Part shown: positions 33,221 through 44,210 of the stretch, in pieces
Numbering within the stretch: position 1 is the stretch's first letter
Layout: the number at the start of each line of letters is the position of its first letter
NCBI GenBank assembly: GCA_020809705.1
Contig: CP085831.1
Span: 3,224,001 to 3,288,000, forward strand
Direction: 5' to 3'
Source: Calonectria ilicicola
Taxonomy: Eukaryota > Ascomycota > Sordariomycetes > Hypocreales > Nectriaceae
Length of the DNA stretch: 64,000 bases
The notes under the pieces: generated by a model
What the model saw: only the letters and a program-made list of their open reading frames with translations
What the model was told of the DNA's origin: nothing
The model's database searches: none
Program-made: the position numbers and the translations under genes

Positions 33221-36200
33221 TATGATTGGCGGGGCACAAAAGTGATCTGTGATCGCAATAGTTGCTAGAAAACAAAGGCTGGTTTAGTTTTGAGAGAGGA
33301 GTGGAGAAGAGGGGGTGTAGAGAAACTGATAAGGAGGTCTGGCTATCTAGTCTCGGTAATGGGTTTTACGTTGGGGTTCAGGGTCTTATGTACTTGACCT
33401 GACGGGAAATTTGGAGCTGAAAAGGAGGCACCATATCTTTCTATCTTCCTAAACAACTGAACGGCGTGCTTTAATCGTCGATGCCCAACACCCCCACGGA
33501 TGAGACATGTGACCAGGAAGCTCACGAGCTCCGTCCATCCCCGCAATGTGCTATCTGGTGTCAATCTGGGGAATCAAATTCAATCGGAATTCCCGATCCT
33601 TGTTTGATACGTCTGTGGGTTGCATTAGTATGCTCAGCGATCTCGGAAGCCTAGATAACAGCCGCTTGCATTCTCCACATCGTAGCCTTCACAGTATTGG
33701 TTGCAACTCAGGCGATATGGGGATGAACCATCTCATGGGTCCAACAGAAAAGAAATCTAATCCCAGAAACCCAACATATCCACCCTCTTCAACGCTACAA
33801 CGAGGCCCTCAACGCTATCTCTTCATGCTTTCTCGGATAGGATGCAATCTTTCGGACAATAGATTACTTTGTACTATCAGAGAAAATAGTGGATTAGCTT
33901 CTCCGAATTATTTAGTGAGCAGATGTAACATCAATGATGTGAAGAACAGAGCTATTTTCGATGAGATTTCGGCCGGGTCGGCGTTGTCTTCAAACTCTCA
34001 TCGTCATAATTGCTAATCTTCCTTGCCAAAAGTGGCAAAGGAACACGGGAATGTAACCAGTCGCACCTCTAATTGAGTTAGCGCTAGCCCCGCCCTCGGA
34101 ATTGGCTCCCGACCATGGCTCTCATTTGCTTTACCAAAAGTGGTAAGGTGAGTGTTGTCCAACTCCAAAGGCCAAGTCTCGGCTACGAATACCGAGAATA
34201 CTTCTTAAAAGCCATAACGACCGCAGACGATCTCTTGAGATGTTTGGACTGTCTCACAAAATTTGCAATGAATTGATTTCCTGCAGTAGCTGGTTTCTAT
34301 CTACAAAAGGATGAGCAAATTGTCACCTTGGCATTCCAACTTACCCTGAAGCGCAGTTTAAATTCGAGATCCCCATACACATCAGAGAGCATGTTCACTT
34401 GGAGATGTTTTCTCCAAGAATAAAGGAAATACGGGGCATTCATTCTCGGTTTAGTTTTACTAAAAGAACTATAAGGAAGGCGTAAGGAATAATTTTGTTT
34501 CTAGGTCTGATGCAAGAAAAATGATTCCTCCTGCTGCGGGTATCAAGAAAGGATGACGGAGGGAGGATCACTGATAAGTCTGGAGACTTATTTTCTTTCC
34601 CACATAGAAATTCTTTTGCATGTGACATCTGCGACTATGTTTCAGACTTTTTTGTTGTCTGGAAACCGCCATTGGATGATATTCAGAACTGAAATAACAT
34701 GGGTTGGGCAGTGGAAGAACAAAAGTGAAGAGCAATATTTGTATAAATATTTGCATATGGACGAATAGAATTAAGATGTTTTGCATATTTAATCTGTACT
34801 TTTTGATCAAACACCTTGTTCATGGTGTGGCAAGACTCATAGCTAGTGCCACTAGTTACATATTTCCCACGTGGCTTTGGCGCAGAATAGAACCCGCCGG
34901 CAGCAACAAATATGGGGAAGACGAGTTCATGAATAGCTAGCTAACTAAGAAGCCCGACTACAGGCTCCAAAGACTGATTCGGTGCTTTCTTGGGATATTA
35001 TGGTCTCGCCGAAACGCACCCGGGGTCACACTTTATCGGAACCGGCTTAAGCCGAGACACCTCGCAGTTCTATTTAGTAAAAGTGGTGGTTCCTTATGTA
35101 AGTTGGATGAGTTATTTTTTGATATTTTGACTGGGGCAGTGGTGACATTATTACGATCTCTATATCCAGGGTTTGAGAATTCGTCCCCGCATTCCCTAAT
35201 GATCCTTATTGAACTTTCTACCGTGGAAATCTGGTAGCTGTTTCTCTGATGATAGGATGATCCTTGGTTATCTTGGGATTCATCGCGGCTATTAAACAAC
35301 TTGTGTGACGACTGTTGGGATGACTTGGATCAAATTGGACTTTTCATTTCTGCACTTGCTAGCCGACCTTTGGACTCGAGTCATGACTTCAGCGAAGACG
35401 ACAACCCATTGCCTTTGTGAGTCTGTTCATTGGTTGGTAAACCTTGCATCAGGTAACATTGCCCCCTTGACCAAGACATTATGAGTTAGCGATACGAAAT
35501 CCTACCCGGACAACCTATATCGTTACGTGCGATAGTTTAGCCTAAACCTGCAATTTCTCCGCTGACCTTTTGATGCGGGGGCTGGGAGGTCCTCCTAAGC
35601 CTAGACTGCCAGACGGTCCCTGCAGCGCGTCCCGCGGGGGCGATAGCCTGCCCGGAGATATTCTAGGCTGGTGGAAATTGATTAGGGGTAAAGTTGAAAA
35701 CAAGTCTAGTTTCTGTTGGAAAAAAGCAAAGGGATCATCCTTGGGATGGCGACATTGGTCGGCCCGGGACGCATCTCGTGCATTGGGTAGGGCTGGGGTT
35801 GGCCAGAGCCTCACGCGCCTGACAGAAAAAGAGGCTTGCCTTGCTCTCCAACTTGGCCGACTGCGACGCTCTTTTTCTGTCTGGCGCGTGTGCCATGAGA
35901 TATCAATGCACCCTGGTCCTTGAGCCCCTGTGTCGGATCATGTACATCCAGCATTCGGGCCAATCGCGGAGCGTCCCGGGGTCTCGTGAGGCTTGGCCAC
36001 TGCTCCCTCTGCTATCTCCCAACACTCAGCCAATTTTAGCTTTCAATAGACAATCGAGGACCCCTGTGATGCTGCAATCGATCTCGTCGTTTGCCCAATC
36101 TACATGTACTATACAGGATACGGCAGTTGGCAGTTCGCTGGAGAGGAACCAAGCTAAATCCGGCTTCGGCTCCGTGGGCTGAACTCGCCAGTGGAGCCGC

Positions 36201-36784
36201 GACTAGGCCGTAGATAGGCATGATACCGGGCGAACGGCGATTGACGTGGGCTTGCTAATCGCTCCTTGATCTTCCTTCCATTGGCGGATGCGGTCAGACA
36301 TCTGGATTCCTGTGCATCTGATACATTCAGGGTCCTTCAAGAGTGGGGATAAGGATCTCGTATGTCGCGTCCCCGGTGAGGGAGCCAATCATGGCCTTGG
36401 CTTTGTGCCGGGATGCCATCGCACGGGCTGGTGAACTATTTTCTTAGGTCAACCAACTGTCGCACCTTCTGGGTCCTTCCCGGCATCTCGGTCAACGCTA
36501 CAGATTCTCGACCATCCATCGCTTCGCAGCCGACAGGTGCTGGCGTGGACCGCATTGATGGTACGCAAACGCGTTGCGACGTTGTTTGTGCGGGGTAGAA
36601 GGATGCAGCAGGGCTGGCCGAGTTGGAAGGAAGATGCTGGGAAGCTGTAGGAATAAATAATAGGTCCCTTCATCCGCTTTATTAGTAGCCGTTTTTCGTC
36701 CGCCCTCTATTCGAACTCTTCTTTGCTTTTTGTGTAGTTCATCGTCAAAACTTCCGCTGGCATTCCCCACCCACATCATCTACA
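33221..36784. other. 3.6 kb gene-poor region
   Basis: No supported gene. A 156-codon plus ORF at 33546-34016 lacks domain or splice evidence. Two short near-palindromic motifs, tgccaaaagtggcaaa near 34021 and taccaaaagtggtaa near 34133, lie about 110 bp apart. From about 35570 the base composition turns GC-rich toward the protoglobin promoter. Confidence 0.45.
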
Positions 36785-37645
36785 ATGGCTGAAACCTTTG
36801 AGCATATCGACCGCAAGTCACTATACACAAGCCTGGAGGCTCGCATTCACTACCTCCATCGCTTCCTTGACTTTGACGAGAGTAAGTGAATGTCCTAGCC
36901 CCAAGATTTGGTAAAAGCCTCTCGTTCTTACAAATGTTTTCGTTTCTAGATGATTTAGAGGCGTTGGCATTTGGATCCAAGTTTGTCAAGGATCTAATCC
37001 CCGCCGTTGTCCACGTTGTCTACCAGAAGCTCCTCCAGTTTGACATCACTGCACGAGCTTTCCAGATGAGAGATACACGCTCCGAGGCGGCTTTTGAAAT
37101 CGTTCTCGATGAAAACAGCCCGGAGCTCATGAAGCGAAAGACATTTTTGACCTCTTATCTTACAAAAATATGCTCCGATCAATCAAAAATGGCCTTTTGG
37201 GAATACTTAGATCAAGTTGGGTAAGCATCACAGTGTTCTTCAAGCCTCCATCCATCCACCTAGTCGAAAACATAAATTCTAACCAGACGTCAAATACAGA
37301 GCAATGCACGTTGGGTTGAATAGACACAAGCCTCTCAATGTAGAGTACATTCATATCAACGCTACTCTATGCCTGATCCAGCATGTCTTGACTGAAGCAA
37401 TCCTATCTCATAATGCTCTCCCAATGTCCAAGAGAACGAGCATGGTCAAGGCAATTAGCAAAGTCATCTGGATTCAGAACGACCTTTTTGCAAAGTGGTA
37501 TGTGAGAGATGGAGATGAGTTCACAGGTGGGCAGGCTGCTGCCATGTCAAGCCATTTTGATGCAAACGGCGGGTCTGAAAAAGTATCATCTTGTCCCTTT
37601 AGTGGCCTAACAAGGAGTGTCGAGGAGATAAAGATTAGTAAATAA
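36785..37645 (+). CDS. protoglobin-domain protein
   Basis: Exons 36785-36881, 36950-37220 and 37300-37645 give 237 aa in frame, with canonical GTAAGT/GTAAGC donors and TTTCTAG/ATACAG acceptors. It matches the fungal protoglobin family across its length: HIDRKSLYTSLEARIHYLHR at the N-terminus, the FVKDLIPAVVHVVYQKLLQF helix, an AMHVGLNR segment with the candidate proximal His, and LNVEYIHINATLCLIQHVLT. The C-terminal helix IWIQNDLFAKWYVRDGDEF closes the fold. Protoglobins bind heme and gases (O2, CO, NO). The fungal members are soluble single-domain proteins of unknown physiological role, and gas sensing or NO/O2 handling is inference. The gene is intact; the last 25 residues are a polar tail. 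Confidence 0.88.
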
Positions 37646-37784
37646 TTGTCAAAGATAACAGAAATTAATGTATATAATCTATTTTCACCCACCAAGCACA
37701 TATGTGTTGACGTAGGGTTAGATTTGCTCAGTAACCCGAATGAATTTCAATACAAATGAGGTCTACACTTATAAATTGTGTAAA

Positions 37785-38230
37785 TTATATATACACCGTC
37801 AATGTATTCCAATGCAAGTCTTGATGGCAGGCCTTTGCATGATCTATGAGGTCCATGACACATTTTCCAATTAGCTTAGATGTGTCAGCTGGAGCAGTTT
37901 GGAGGGATTTTGCCCTAGGATAGGCGTAAGATATGTAGGGGCTGAAAGTCGAGAAAGGCGCAGCTGGAACGATGATACAAATCGAAATCAACGAAGTGAT
38001 GACCAATCCAAGGCTAGGATGGTAGAATGCGTCAACTAAAAAGATCATATCGGGCGAGAAGGTCAGTGAGATCCCGGTCTACGCCTTGCAAAAGGCCTGC
38101 ACCACGATATCGGATGTCTCTCAAAATGCACACCATATCCACAAATTTCCTTTCTCGTTGCACTATAAACCACTAGGATGAAACCGCACTGCGTCCTTTG
38201 ATGGGGACGTTCTGGCCTTGTACGGGATCG
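37785..38230 (-). pseudogene. possible gene relic
   Basis: On the minus strand two coding-like blocks occur close together. One is an ATG frame of 87 codons (38048-37785) with a hydrophobic stretch (LGLVITSLISICIIVPAAPF). Just upstream, about 38175-38046, another frame reads FVDMVCILRDIRYRGAGLLQ and then a short acidic helix, with a CATCCTAG acceptor-like site before it. The blocks do not join cleanly. They may be remains of one gene, or chance. Confidence 0.25.
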
Positions 38231-38436
38231 GTCTATCAGTCACGTGGGATCTTATGATTTGCTAAGTTAGTTGAGCTCTTATCTATAAGTCGATAGGTTA
38301 AAATGGAGTTTGTGAATTATACAAAGTAGAAAGTAATCTAAATAGATTCGAGGTTGATCTAGAAGTCAGACCTACGAATGACGGTGAATGAACCTAACAA
38401 TGTTGCAATAGGCGCTTGGCCAACAAAAGAATCATT

Positions 38437-38600
38437 TTACAAGACCTCCGTTGTATTTTTGAAGACCCCCGTCATGCCACTAGTGTTGTCTCTTGCGTAG
38501 GATTGTGAAAGGCGCTGTTTCATCGCCTTCTTATTGGGCTTAGTGCGACACTCCTCGAGGTCGAAGTATGCGTCCACCGTGAAGTTTTTATTCCGGGGCC
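38437..38600 (-). other. coding-like extension in the -1 frame after the peptide precursor
   Basis: Just past the precursor stop, another minus-strand frame reads smoothly for about 50 codons to TAA 38439-38437. It contains NFTVDAYFDLEECRTKPNKK and then a Gln/Ser-rich stretch. A single-base indel near 38595-38610 would fuse it to the precursor as a C-terminal domain. It may also be chance. Confidence 0.3.
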
Positions 38601-39013
38601 ACATCACGCTTGCAGGGAACGCCAAGAAAGCGCGCAATATCATAAGGGCCCAGGGGTTTACCGCTTATGAAATGGCAAAGTTGTTGGCGCTTTTCATGAC
38701 CATCATCACGCTTGCAGGGAACGCTGAAGTGGCGCGATACTTCGCTGCCATTAAGGCGTCGACCGGTAAAGACGTCGCATTGCTGGCGTTTTTCAAGACT
38801 CTCATCGCGCTTTTCGAGCCCTTCATCACGCCTGCAAGGAACAGCGAAGTATCGCGAAACTTCGTGGTCGGCCAGGGGTCGACCGGTAGCGGTACTGCAA
38901 AGTTGTTGGCGCTCTTCGTGGATCGTGGTATGCAGACCTTGACCAGGAGCATCGGGGACAGGAGCGGCCATGGCGAATGCGCCCATGAGGATGACAGCAA
39001 ATCCGAATTTCAT
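38588..39013 (-). CDS. secreted KEX2-processed three-repeat peptide precursor
   Basis: A single-exon, 141-aa precursor starting at ATG 39013. Signal peptide about residues 1-17 (MKFGFAVILMGAFAMAA). Then come three homologous cores, each starting QQ, holding exactly two Cys and ending VPC followed by a dibasic pair: core 1 at residues 36-60 (38908-38834), core 2 at 77-100 (38785-38714), core 3 at 110-134 (38686-38612). The cores share GR/GK-P/R-L near the middle and a (E/D)(V/I)(S/A)R-F-VPC end. Spacers are acidic and end in EKR or EER, for example DDGHEKR and DEGLEKR-DESLEKR, matching KEX2 cleavage with dipeptidyl trimming. Predicted mature products are 24-25-aa peptides with one disulfide and possibly N-terminal pyroglutamate. 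They do not resemble the short WCxxxGQxCW-type mating pheromones. Function unknown. Confidence 0.8.
   Translation of the reverse strand: MKFGFAVILMGAFAMAAPVPDAPGQGLHTTIHEERQQLCSTATGRPLADHEVSRYFAVPCRRDEGLEKRDESLEKRQQCDVFTGRRLNGSEVSRHFSVPCKRDDGHEKRQQLCHFISGKPLGPYDIARFLGVPCKRDVAPE
38612..38908 (-). repeat. three diverged tandem repeats encoding peptide cores
   Basis: The three core-plus-spacer units (starting at 38908, 38785 and 38686; unit steps of 123 and 99 nt) are recognisably related at DNA level; a gcttgcagggaacgc block recurs on the + strand in units 2 and 3, with a variant in unit 1. They are diverged in the cores yet keep the two Cys and the dibasic sites, as expected of duplicated cores under selection for processing. 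Confidence 0.7.
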
Positions 39014-39168
39014 GATGATAGTATTTTAGAAAGAAGTTTTGAGAAGGTATAAATGAATGAATGAATGTCAAGAAAAGAGTGTTGGACTTTGAGAGTGTGG
39101 CCTGTTGAATCTAGTAATGACAATTGTAGGGATTAGATTATTGAAGAAAGAATTTTAAAGGCGTGCTA

Positions 39169-39174
39169 CTTATA
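39169..39174 (-). promoter_or_regulatory. TATA-like element upstream of the peptide precursor
   Basis: TATAAG on the minus strand about 156 nt upstream of ATG 39013. Position and strand fit a core promoter; no further evidence. Confidence 0.3.
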
Positions 39175-41777
39175 ACTATACTATAAGAATACACTTGTGT
39201 TATGAGACAATCTACTATAATTTTGGTAATAGCCAAATACCCTCAGAAGGACTTAGTACCACATAATGCAACTGTATTTGTCCACACCTTGTAGATTAGC
39301 TCATCGATTTAGCATGCCAAGGAATGTTAAATGAGCCAATTCAAGACATGCCCCCTAATTTCTTCCAAGGGATCCTTGTTTTTCCGGAAAGTTCCTAAAT
39401 TTACTTTGACCAATTTCCGGAATATAAGTCCGATCGCGCTAATCTAGATGGAGGTTTCAATTGCCAGCAACATTATTCACTACCATTCCAACAGACATGA
39501 CTGTTGTTTGTCACGCGTGGGTCCTGTTGATGGCGTCACTGGGCATACCCTTGCTAATAACAGGCAAATTATACGTTGTATTTGGAATGATCTCATGGTC
39601 GATCTTTCTATTATTTGTGAGCGTGCGCTGAAACCGGGCGTTTCTCGTATTTTAAACGTATCCCATTTTTTATTAGTTTGCCTTAACATACCAGCATGTT
39701 TTCCTTGAAACAACTTTACGTGATAATTCTTTGAACATCGTAACCCTAATTAGGGATCCGAAACATGTTATGGGCCCTTTTTTAACTGTTCCTGTTACCG
39801 CCGTAAGACTTCACAGGGCTCATTTACATTCGCATATTGTTGCGCTGTTTCACAATAGGAGATTGATTCAACATAAGTCGTAGCCTTATCTCAGTTATCT
39901 TTATTCTTATTTTATCAATGTTATTATCCATGGACCTGAGTAATTTCAATGATTTGAATTCATCGTAACTACCAGGAACTGGATTTGAGTAAGCCTGGAA
40001 GCTTATGGTCTTGTGTTGTTTGATGAAGGGTGAATGCGAAAATAAGGCAAAGGGATGATCAATTCTAGAAGCAGAATAGAAGGGAATAAATAAAATTTTC
40101 GGCTTCATCCTACGCGAATTTTGCCTGCATGAATGATCCGAAACTAGAAAATGTAGCATGGAGAGTGCAGCCGAACGCAAGGCGTAGGGCGTAGGGCGTA
40201 ACAACAATAACGTGTGCGGTCTGAAGGGACTCTGAAGGGACCGACGCAATCTCAGACCATCAAAGGATATGAATGCATGGAAGATAGAAGCAACAGAACC
40301 TAGGTTTAGAATACTTGCTGGAAAGGCAGGAAATAGTTCTATGCGCCGTTGCCTGTCTAGAAAATATTCCCATTGCCCGACACTGTGAAGAGCTGAGCCG
40401 ATGACCTATGTCGATAGGGTAGGGAATAGTTAAGAGACAAGCGGGACAGATGAGCATTAGAGAAGTAGGTCGAAGGGAGAGAAAGGGGAAAGAATAGGAT
40501 TCTGTTCTTCAAGTATGCAAATAATATCATCAACGCTTAAAGTGCAGCATTTCATAAATTGCTGGTTGAAGAACTCATGAACAGTGATTGTGACTCAAAA
40601 GGGGATGAATTATTTATTGAGACATTTGAACACATATTAAAATAGACCCTGTTGGTAGATTTTGTAATACAATGAGCCAAAAAAAAAAAGCCAGGTTTCT
40701 TAATTGCCAACCACACCATGCGCATTGTACTACATTTAAGGTTCATTTCATGGGCCCTCTCAGAACCCCACACCCTATCGAGACTAGTCAACATAGGATT
40801 CAATTGCTAATGGATATTGTGTGCTCCATTTGTTATTTAAAGAAGCTTACTTTTAAAGCAAATATATTGACTGTGGCCCGGTCCAGCCTAGCCTTGCTCG
40901 AACCTGTCGCAGATGGCAACAAGCTTCATTACAAAGGTCACTGCCTACCACAACGGAGGAACCCGCAAGAAGCAGATCGACTATTCGCACCGCCAAGACC
41001 CACTAACAGCTAAAAAAAGATATGGAGATGAAGAAGCCCCCAAAAAACATACAACAGCGAGGATTCCCCGGTCGTCACCGACCCGAGTACTAATTCACCG
41101 CTTCTCAGCTTGACTATGGGAGAGCGGACGGGATCCCGTATTTTCTGAGAGCTATGGTCGTATGTGACTGCTAGAGCTGTGTCGAGAGGTTATAATGGCA
41201 TCTTCCGGCTTGGTCTCAATCAGTCTTGTGTGGGTGGCTGTTGTGGCTAGTAGCAGCAGTGGTGGTGAGAGTGTGGCTGGGGCTTATACGATTTCTAAAT
41301 CATTTGGACATAATCTATGTGTCCGTTCCACTAAGCCGAAATGTCAAGCAACTCACCAATACCTTTCTTTATCCGCGTTGAGCGAGAAACCTGTCTGTGA
41401 ATCATCGGCGTATTTTTCCCCCGTTGGCCAAGAAATTCTTTGACACAGCGTTCTTGTTCATGTTCAAGTAGGTGATTTGGTGTTGGTATTTGTGGTTTTC
41501 TCGAGCCATCGCCGACGGAAGAACATAGCATTGTTGGACTGTGAATAATGCATCCTGGGGGAACCAAGGTGTGAATAACTGTAAAATATAAAATTTGCTT
41601 AGTCTTTCATGGCCACGAAAAGGTACAAATTTCAGGCTATCCGCTCTTCTGCTCAAGCACTCACTCGCAACTACAACAACAAGCCAAGTGCCCGGTCAAC
41701 AAAAGCAACTACCAAAATCACCACTTGCTCCATTCTCACTAATAATTCATTCCGCTACTAACGGTAGTATTTAAGAA
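39175..41777. other. 2.6 kb gene-poor region
   Basis: No supported gene. A plus frame at 40913-41113 contains GGTRKKQIDY, which faintly recalls LINE endonuclease motifs but is too short to call. An A10 run lies at about 40679. Confidence 0.45.
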
Positions 41778-41786
41778 ATATAAAAG
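41778..41786 (+). promoter_or_regulatory. TATA box of the small zinc-finger gene
   Basis: atataaaag, about 30 nt upstream of the ATG at 41812. The short spacing would leave almost no 5' UTR, so the TSS could also be set differently. Confidence 0.3.
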
Positions 41787-41811
41787 AATAATCTGTCTCT
41801 CATTCAATACG

Positions 41812-42003
41812 ATGGCGTACACATGTGGTTGTGGTAGCCAATTCAACACTACGGACGACTTTAAATTACACTGGCCTCTATGTTATCAGACACAACTCCT
41901 CATTGCAACTGGTACTTATCAATGTCTTTGTGGTACAACCTTTCTTAACCACCTGGGGATAAGTAAGCATATGCTCACTTGCGAAACCGCATCGCAGTCT
42001 TGA
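41812..42003 (+). CDS. 63-aa double C2H2/C2HC-like zinc-finger protein
   Basis: ATG 41812 to TGA 42001-42003. The protein is almost entirely two similar finger-like units: YTCGCGSQFNTTDDFKLHWP followed by LC, and YQCLCGTTFLNHLGISKHML followed by TC. Each has CxC, a spacer of 12-13 residues with Phe and Leu, then H-x3-C. That pattern suits two zinc sites in a C2HC arrangement. No nuclear localisation signal, linker or other domain is present. It could be a DNA- or RNA-binding or protein-interaction micro-protein; no function is known to me. It stands alone, about 740 bp from the next gene. Confidence 0.6.
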   Translation: MAYTCGCGSQFNTTDDFKLHWPLCYQTQLLIATGTYQCLCGTTFLNHLGISKHMLTCETASQS

Positions 42004-42746
42004 GCCAAAGTTGTATCTGAATCATGCAAACGGGTTAGGCGTGGTTTAAATTTCCTTCTTAAACTGAGTATAGATAGCTTTTAGAATCCCTAGAAACAAC
42101 TTAAAATACTACAATAGATTCACACTATCCTTATAATGCTCCAAACTTCTGCAAATAACCGTGAACGCGTGGAGCTGTTCACGCTGTACGTAGGCACCTA
42201 CAATTCGACTCTAATTCTCAGGTACTCGATCTTTCATTAAATTACAGGCGGCTTGTAAAATTTAATGCTTCTCAATGCCTGGATTGTTATCAAGATGTTC
42301 AATTAAATACACCAAAACTGCGTAGCTTAGGCTTATATGAACTGATATCTTGGACTGGTGGTACTTTTCACAACCTGTTCGCCGGACTCATATTGGGTAG
42401 CACCTATTAACTGGAAAAGTGTCCAATTTCGGCAAGAATGAGAGAAGTCTCGCAAGTACTGGCTTGGGTTGCGGTCCCAGCCGGTGCTGGTGAATGCTGG
42501 AGGGAACACACGGGATTTATCTTCGCAGCCAATTTTAAGATGGATGAGAGCGTCGCATAGATTTCAAGAATATGATTTTTAGATAAAAGAAATGTCTATT
42601 GAATGATGGAATTTAGGAAAACTAAAATACATGTGATCTAGATATACACGTGTTTGGGAACCTTTCCCGCCATCTTCGAGATTTGTTACAACGAAGCAAA
42701 TGGGAAGACCGAAATAAGAGTCATCAGAAGATAGAAATCCAACGCC
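42004..42746. other. intergenic
   Basis: About 740 bp downstream of both neighbours; nothing recognised. Confidence 0.5.
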
Positions 42747-44210
42747 TTAAGGCCAACTCTTGGACTCTTGGAAAGTGCAATCGGCAGAATTGTCGAAAGC
42801 ACTGCCGCAGCCCTTGCCGTTCTTACTCGTCCAGACCTCGAAGGTGGGCAAGTTGAAGTAGCAAGTCGGCACACTACCCCAAATTACATTGGCCGTGTCA
42901 ACGGAGCTGTCGTCTCCGCCGTTCATTGCGCAGTCAATGATGCCGTTGTAAAACATCTCCCGGTTGCCGAGTCCGTAGTTAGCCATGGCAGTGTAGATAT
43001 CTTCATCGGCCTCGCTGAACCCTCCATTCTTGTGTCTCATAATGTAAAAGCAGTACTCCTTATCGCCTGCCTTCAACCATTGGCGACCAGTTGCATAGCC
43101 ACAAGACTCACGTGTGGACTTGTCACTGCCTGTGTCAGCCACGAGAACCAAGTCAGCAGCTGACATGATTTGGTTGGCGATTTTGGCTTGGATGTTGTTG
43201 CTAATGGTATCCAGAACCACCTTGACGGACTCTGAGTCATTTTACACAAGAAACCAGCCACCATTGAAAAACTTGGCAATCTTGGTCTCATATGTATCCG
43301 CGAGAGGAGCTGGGAGCGTATCATATTGGGCATCGTTTTCAGCATTGCCCAGAGCGATCCAGAGAGTATTGGTGAGCTTTTCCGTGGCATTCTTGTAGAT
43401 GCTAGCCAGGGCGTTCGAGATTGTGGCACTATCAATCCCGTCCTCTGCCTCTGTTTCTGAAAGAACATCAAAGATTCCGCCCAAAATGTCGAAGCCAAAT
43501 GCAATACCCTCACCCTAAAGTAGAATTTTGTATTAGAGACCGGGAACCCCGAAATGAGAATAAGACTTACCGCTCCAGGTACAAGACCTCCGATAGCGCT
43601 GCCCATACCACATGCCGCAGATAACCAGGTGCAGATATCACTTGCATCATCCTCATCGCCCTCAAAGTCAGATATCATTGTCTCGATTTGCAGGCTAGTG
43701 ACGAGGGCTGCGTCGTTTAGTTGAGTGTGAAGCTGAGCAAACTTCTCATGCAAGCCTTTAACGGCTTGGAAGATCCAATAAGAGTTCTTTCCCAGGGCGT
43801 ATGACCCGTACTCTTTGTAGTGGGTCGTGCAGTTCTTGCCGTTGAGGGGATTGCACGTCGTGCCTATGGTACTGCAGCCATCGACGGTAGATGTGCCGTC
43901 AATACCAGCTACCCCGTTTTCTAAATTCTTGAGCCAATGCGTCTCGTGCTCTATTTTAAACCCAAGTCGTTAGTGAAGCGCCTTTCAGACCAAGGTAAAT
44001 AAAAGGTTAGTGGATCTTACCCCATTGGGTCTTGATAAAAAGTTCCAGAGATACGCCTGCTGCGGTGTCATCCCAGAGCTTTTTAGCTCCCGCTGGTGTT
44101 GATAGATCCCAACTTTTGCAGAAGGTGTCCATGTTATCCAGAACATCGTCTCTCTTGGTCATAAGAGGCGATGCCAGGCTGAGGCAGCCAGAGCTGGCAG
44201 AATACTTCAT
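42747..44210 (-). pseudogene. Cys-containing protein of unknown family with one in-frame TAA
   Basis: Exons 44210-44021, 43950-43571 and 43514-42747 join in frame (446 codons). Intron 1 has a GTAAGA donor and cactaac branch, and intron 2 runs GTAAGT...CTTTAG. TAA at 43244-43242, about codon 281, is the only interruption; the frame resumes with NDSESVKVVLDTISNN. Features: a gly-rich hydrophobic stretch around exon 2/3 (WLSAACGMGSAIGGLVPGAG, then EGIAFGFDILGGIFDVL), several Cys in the N-terminal third (NPLNGKNCTTHYKEYG), and a C-terminal module with CGYATGRQWLKAG, REMFYNGIIDCAMNGG and more paired Cys. The start region lacks a clear signal peptide, so the true start may be elsewhere. The look is of a secreted fungal protein; I do not assign a family. 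Confidence 0.6.

Noticed and set aside
33546..34016. 156-codon plus-strand ORF
   Set aside because: Ser/Asn/His-rich random-looking translation without domain or signal; not supported as a gene.
34021..34150. Two ccaaaagtgg near-palindromes as MITE ends
   Set aside because: Too short, no target-site duplication and no second copy seen in the window.
35570..35923. Overlapping ORFs on both strands in a GC-rich stretch
   Set aside because: Open frames in several phases are expected from the GC-rich composition; no coding feature.
38588..39013. Identification of the peptide precursor as a mating pheromone gene
   Set aside because: Cores are 24-25 aa with two distant Cys and no WCxxxGQxCW-like sequence.
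40913..41113. Possible LINE endonuclease fragment (GGTRKKQIDY)
   Set aside because: Only a short motif; no further retrotransposon sequence nearby.
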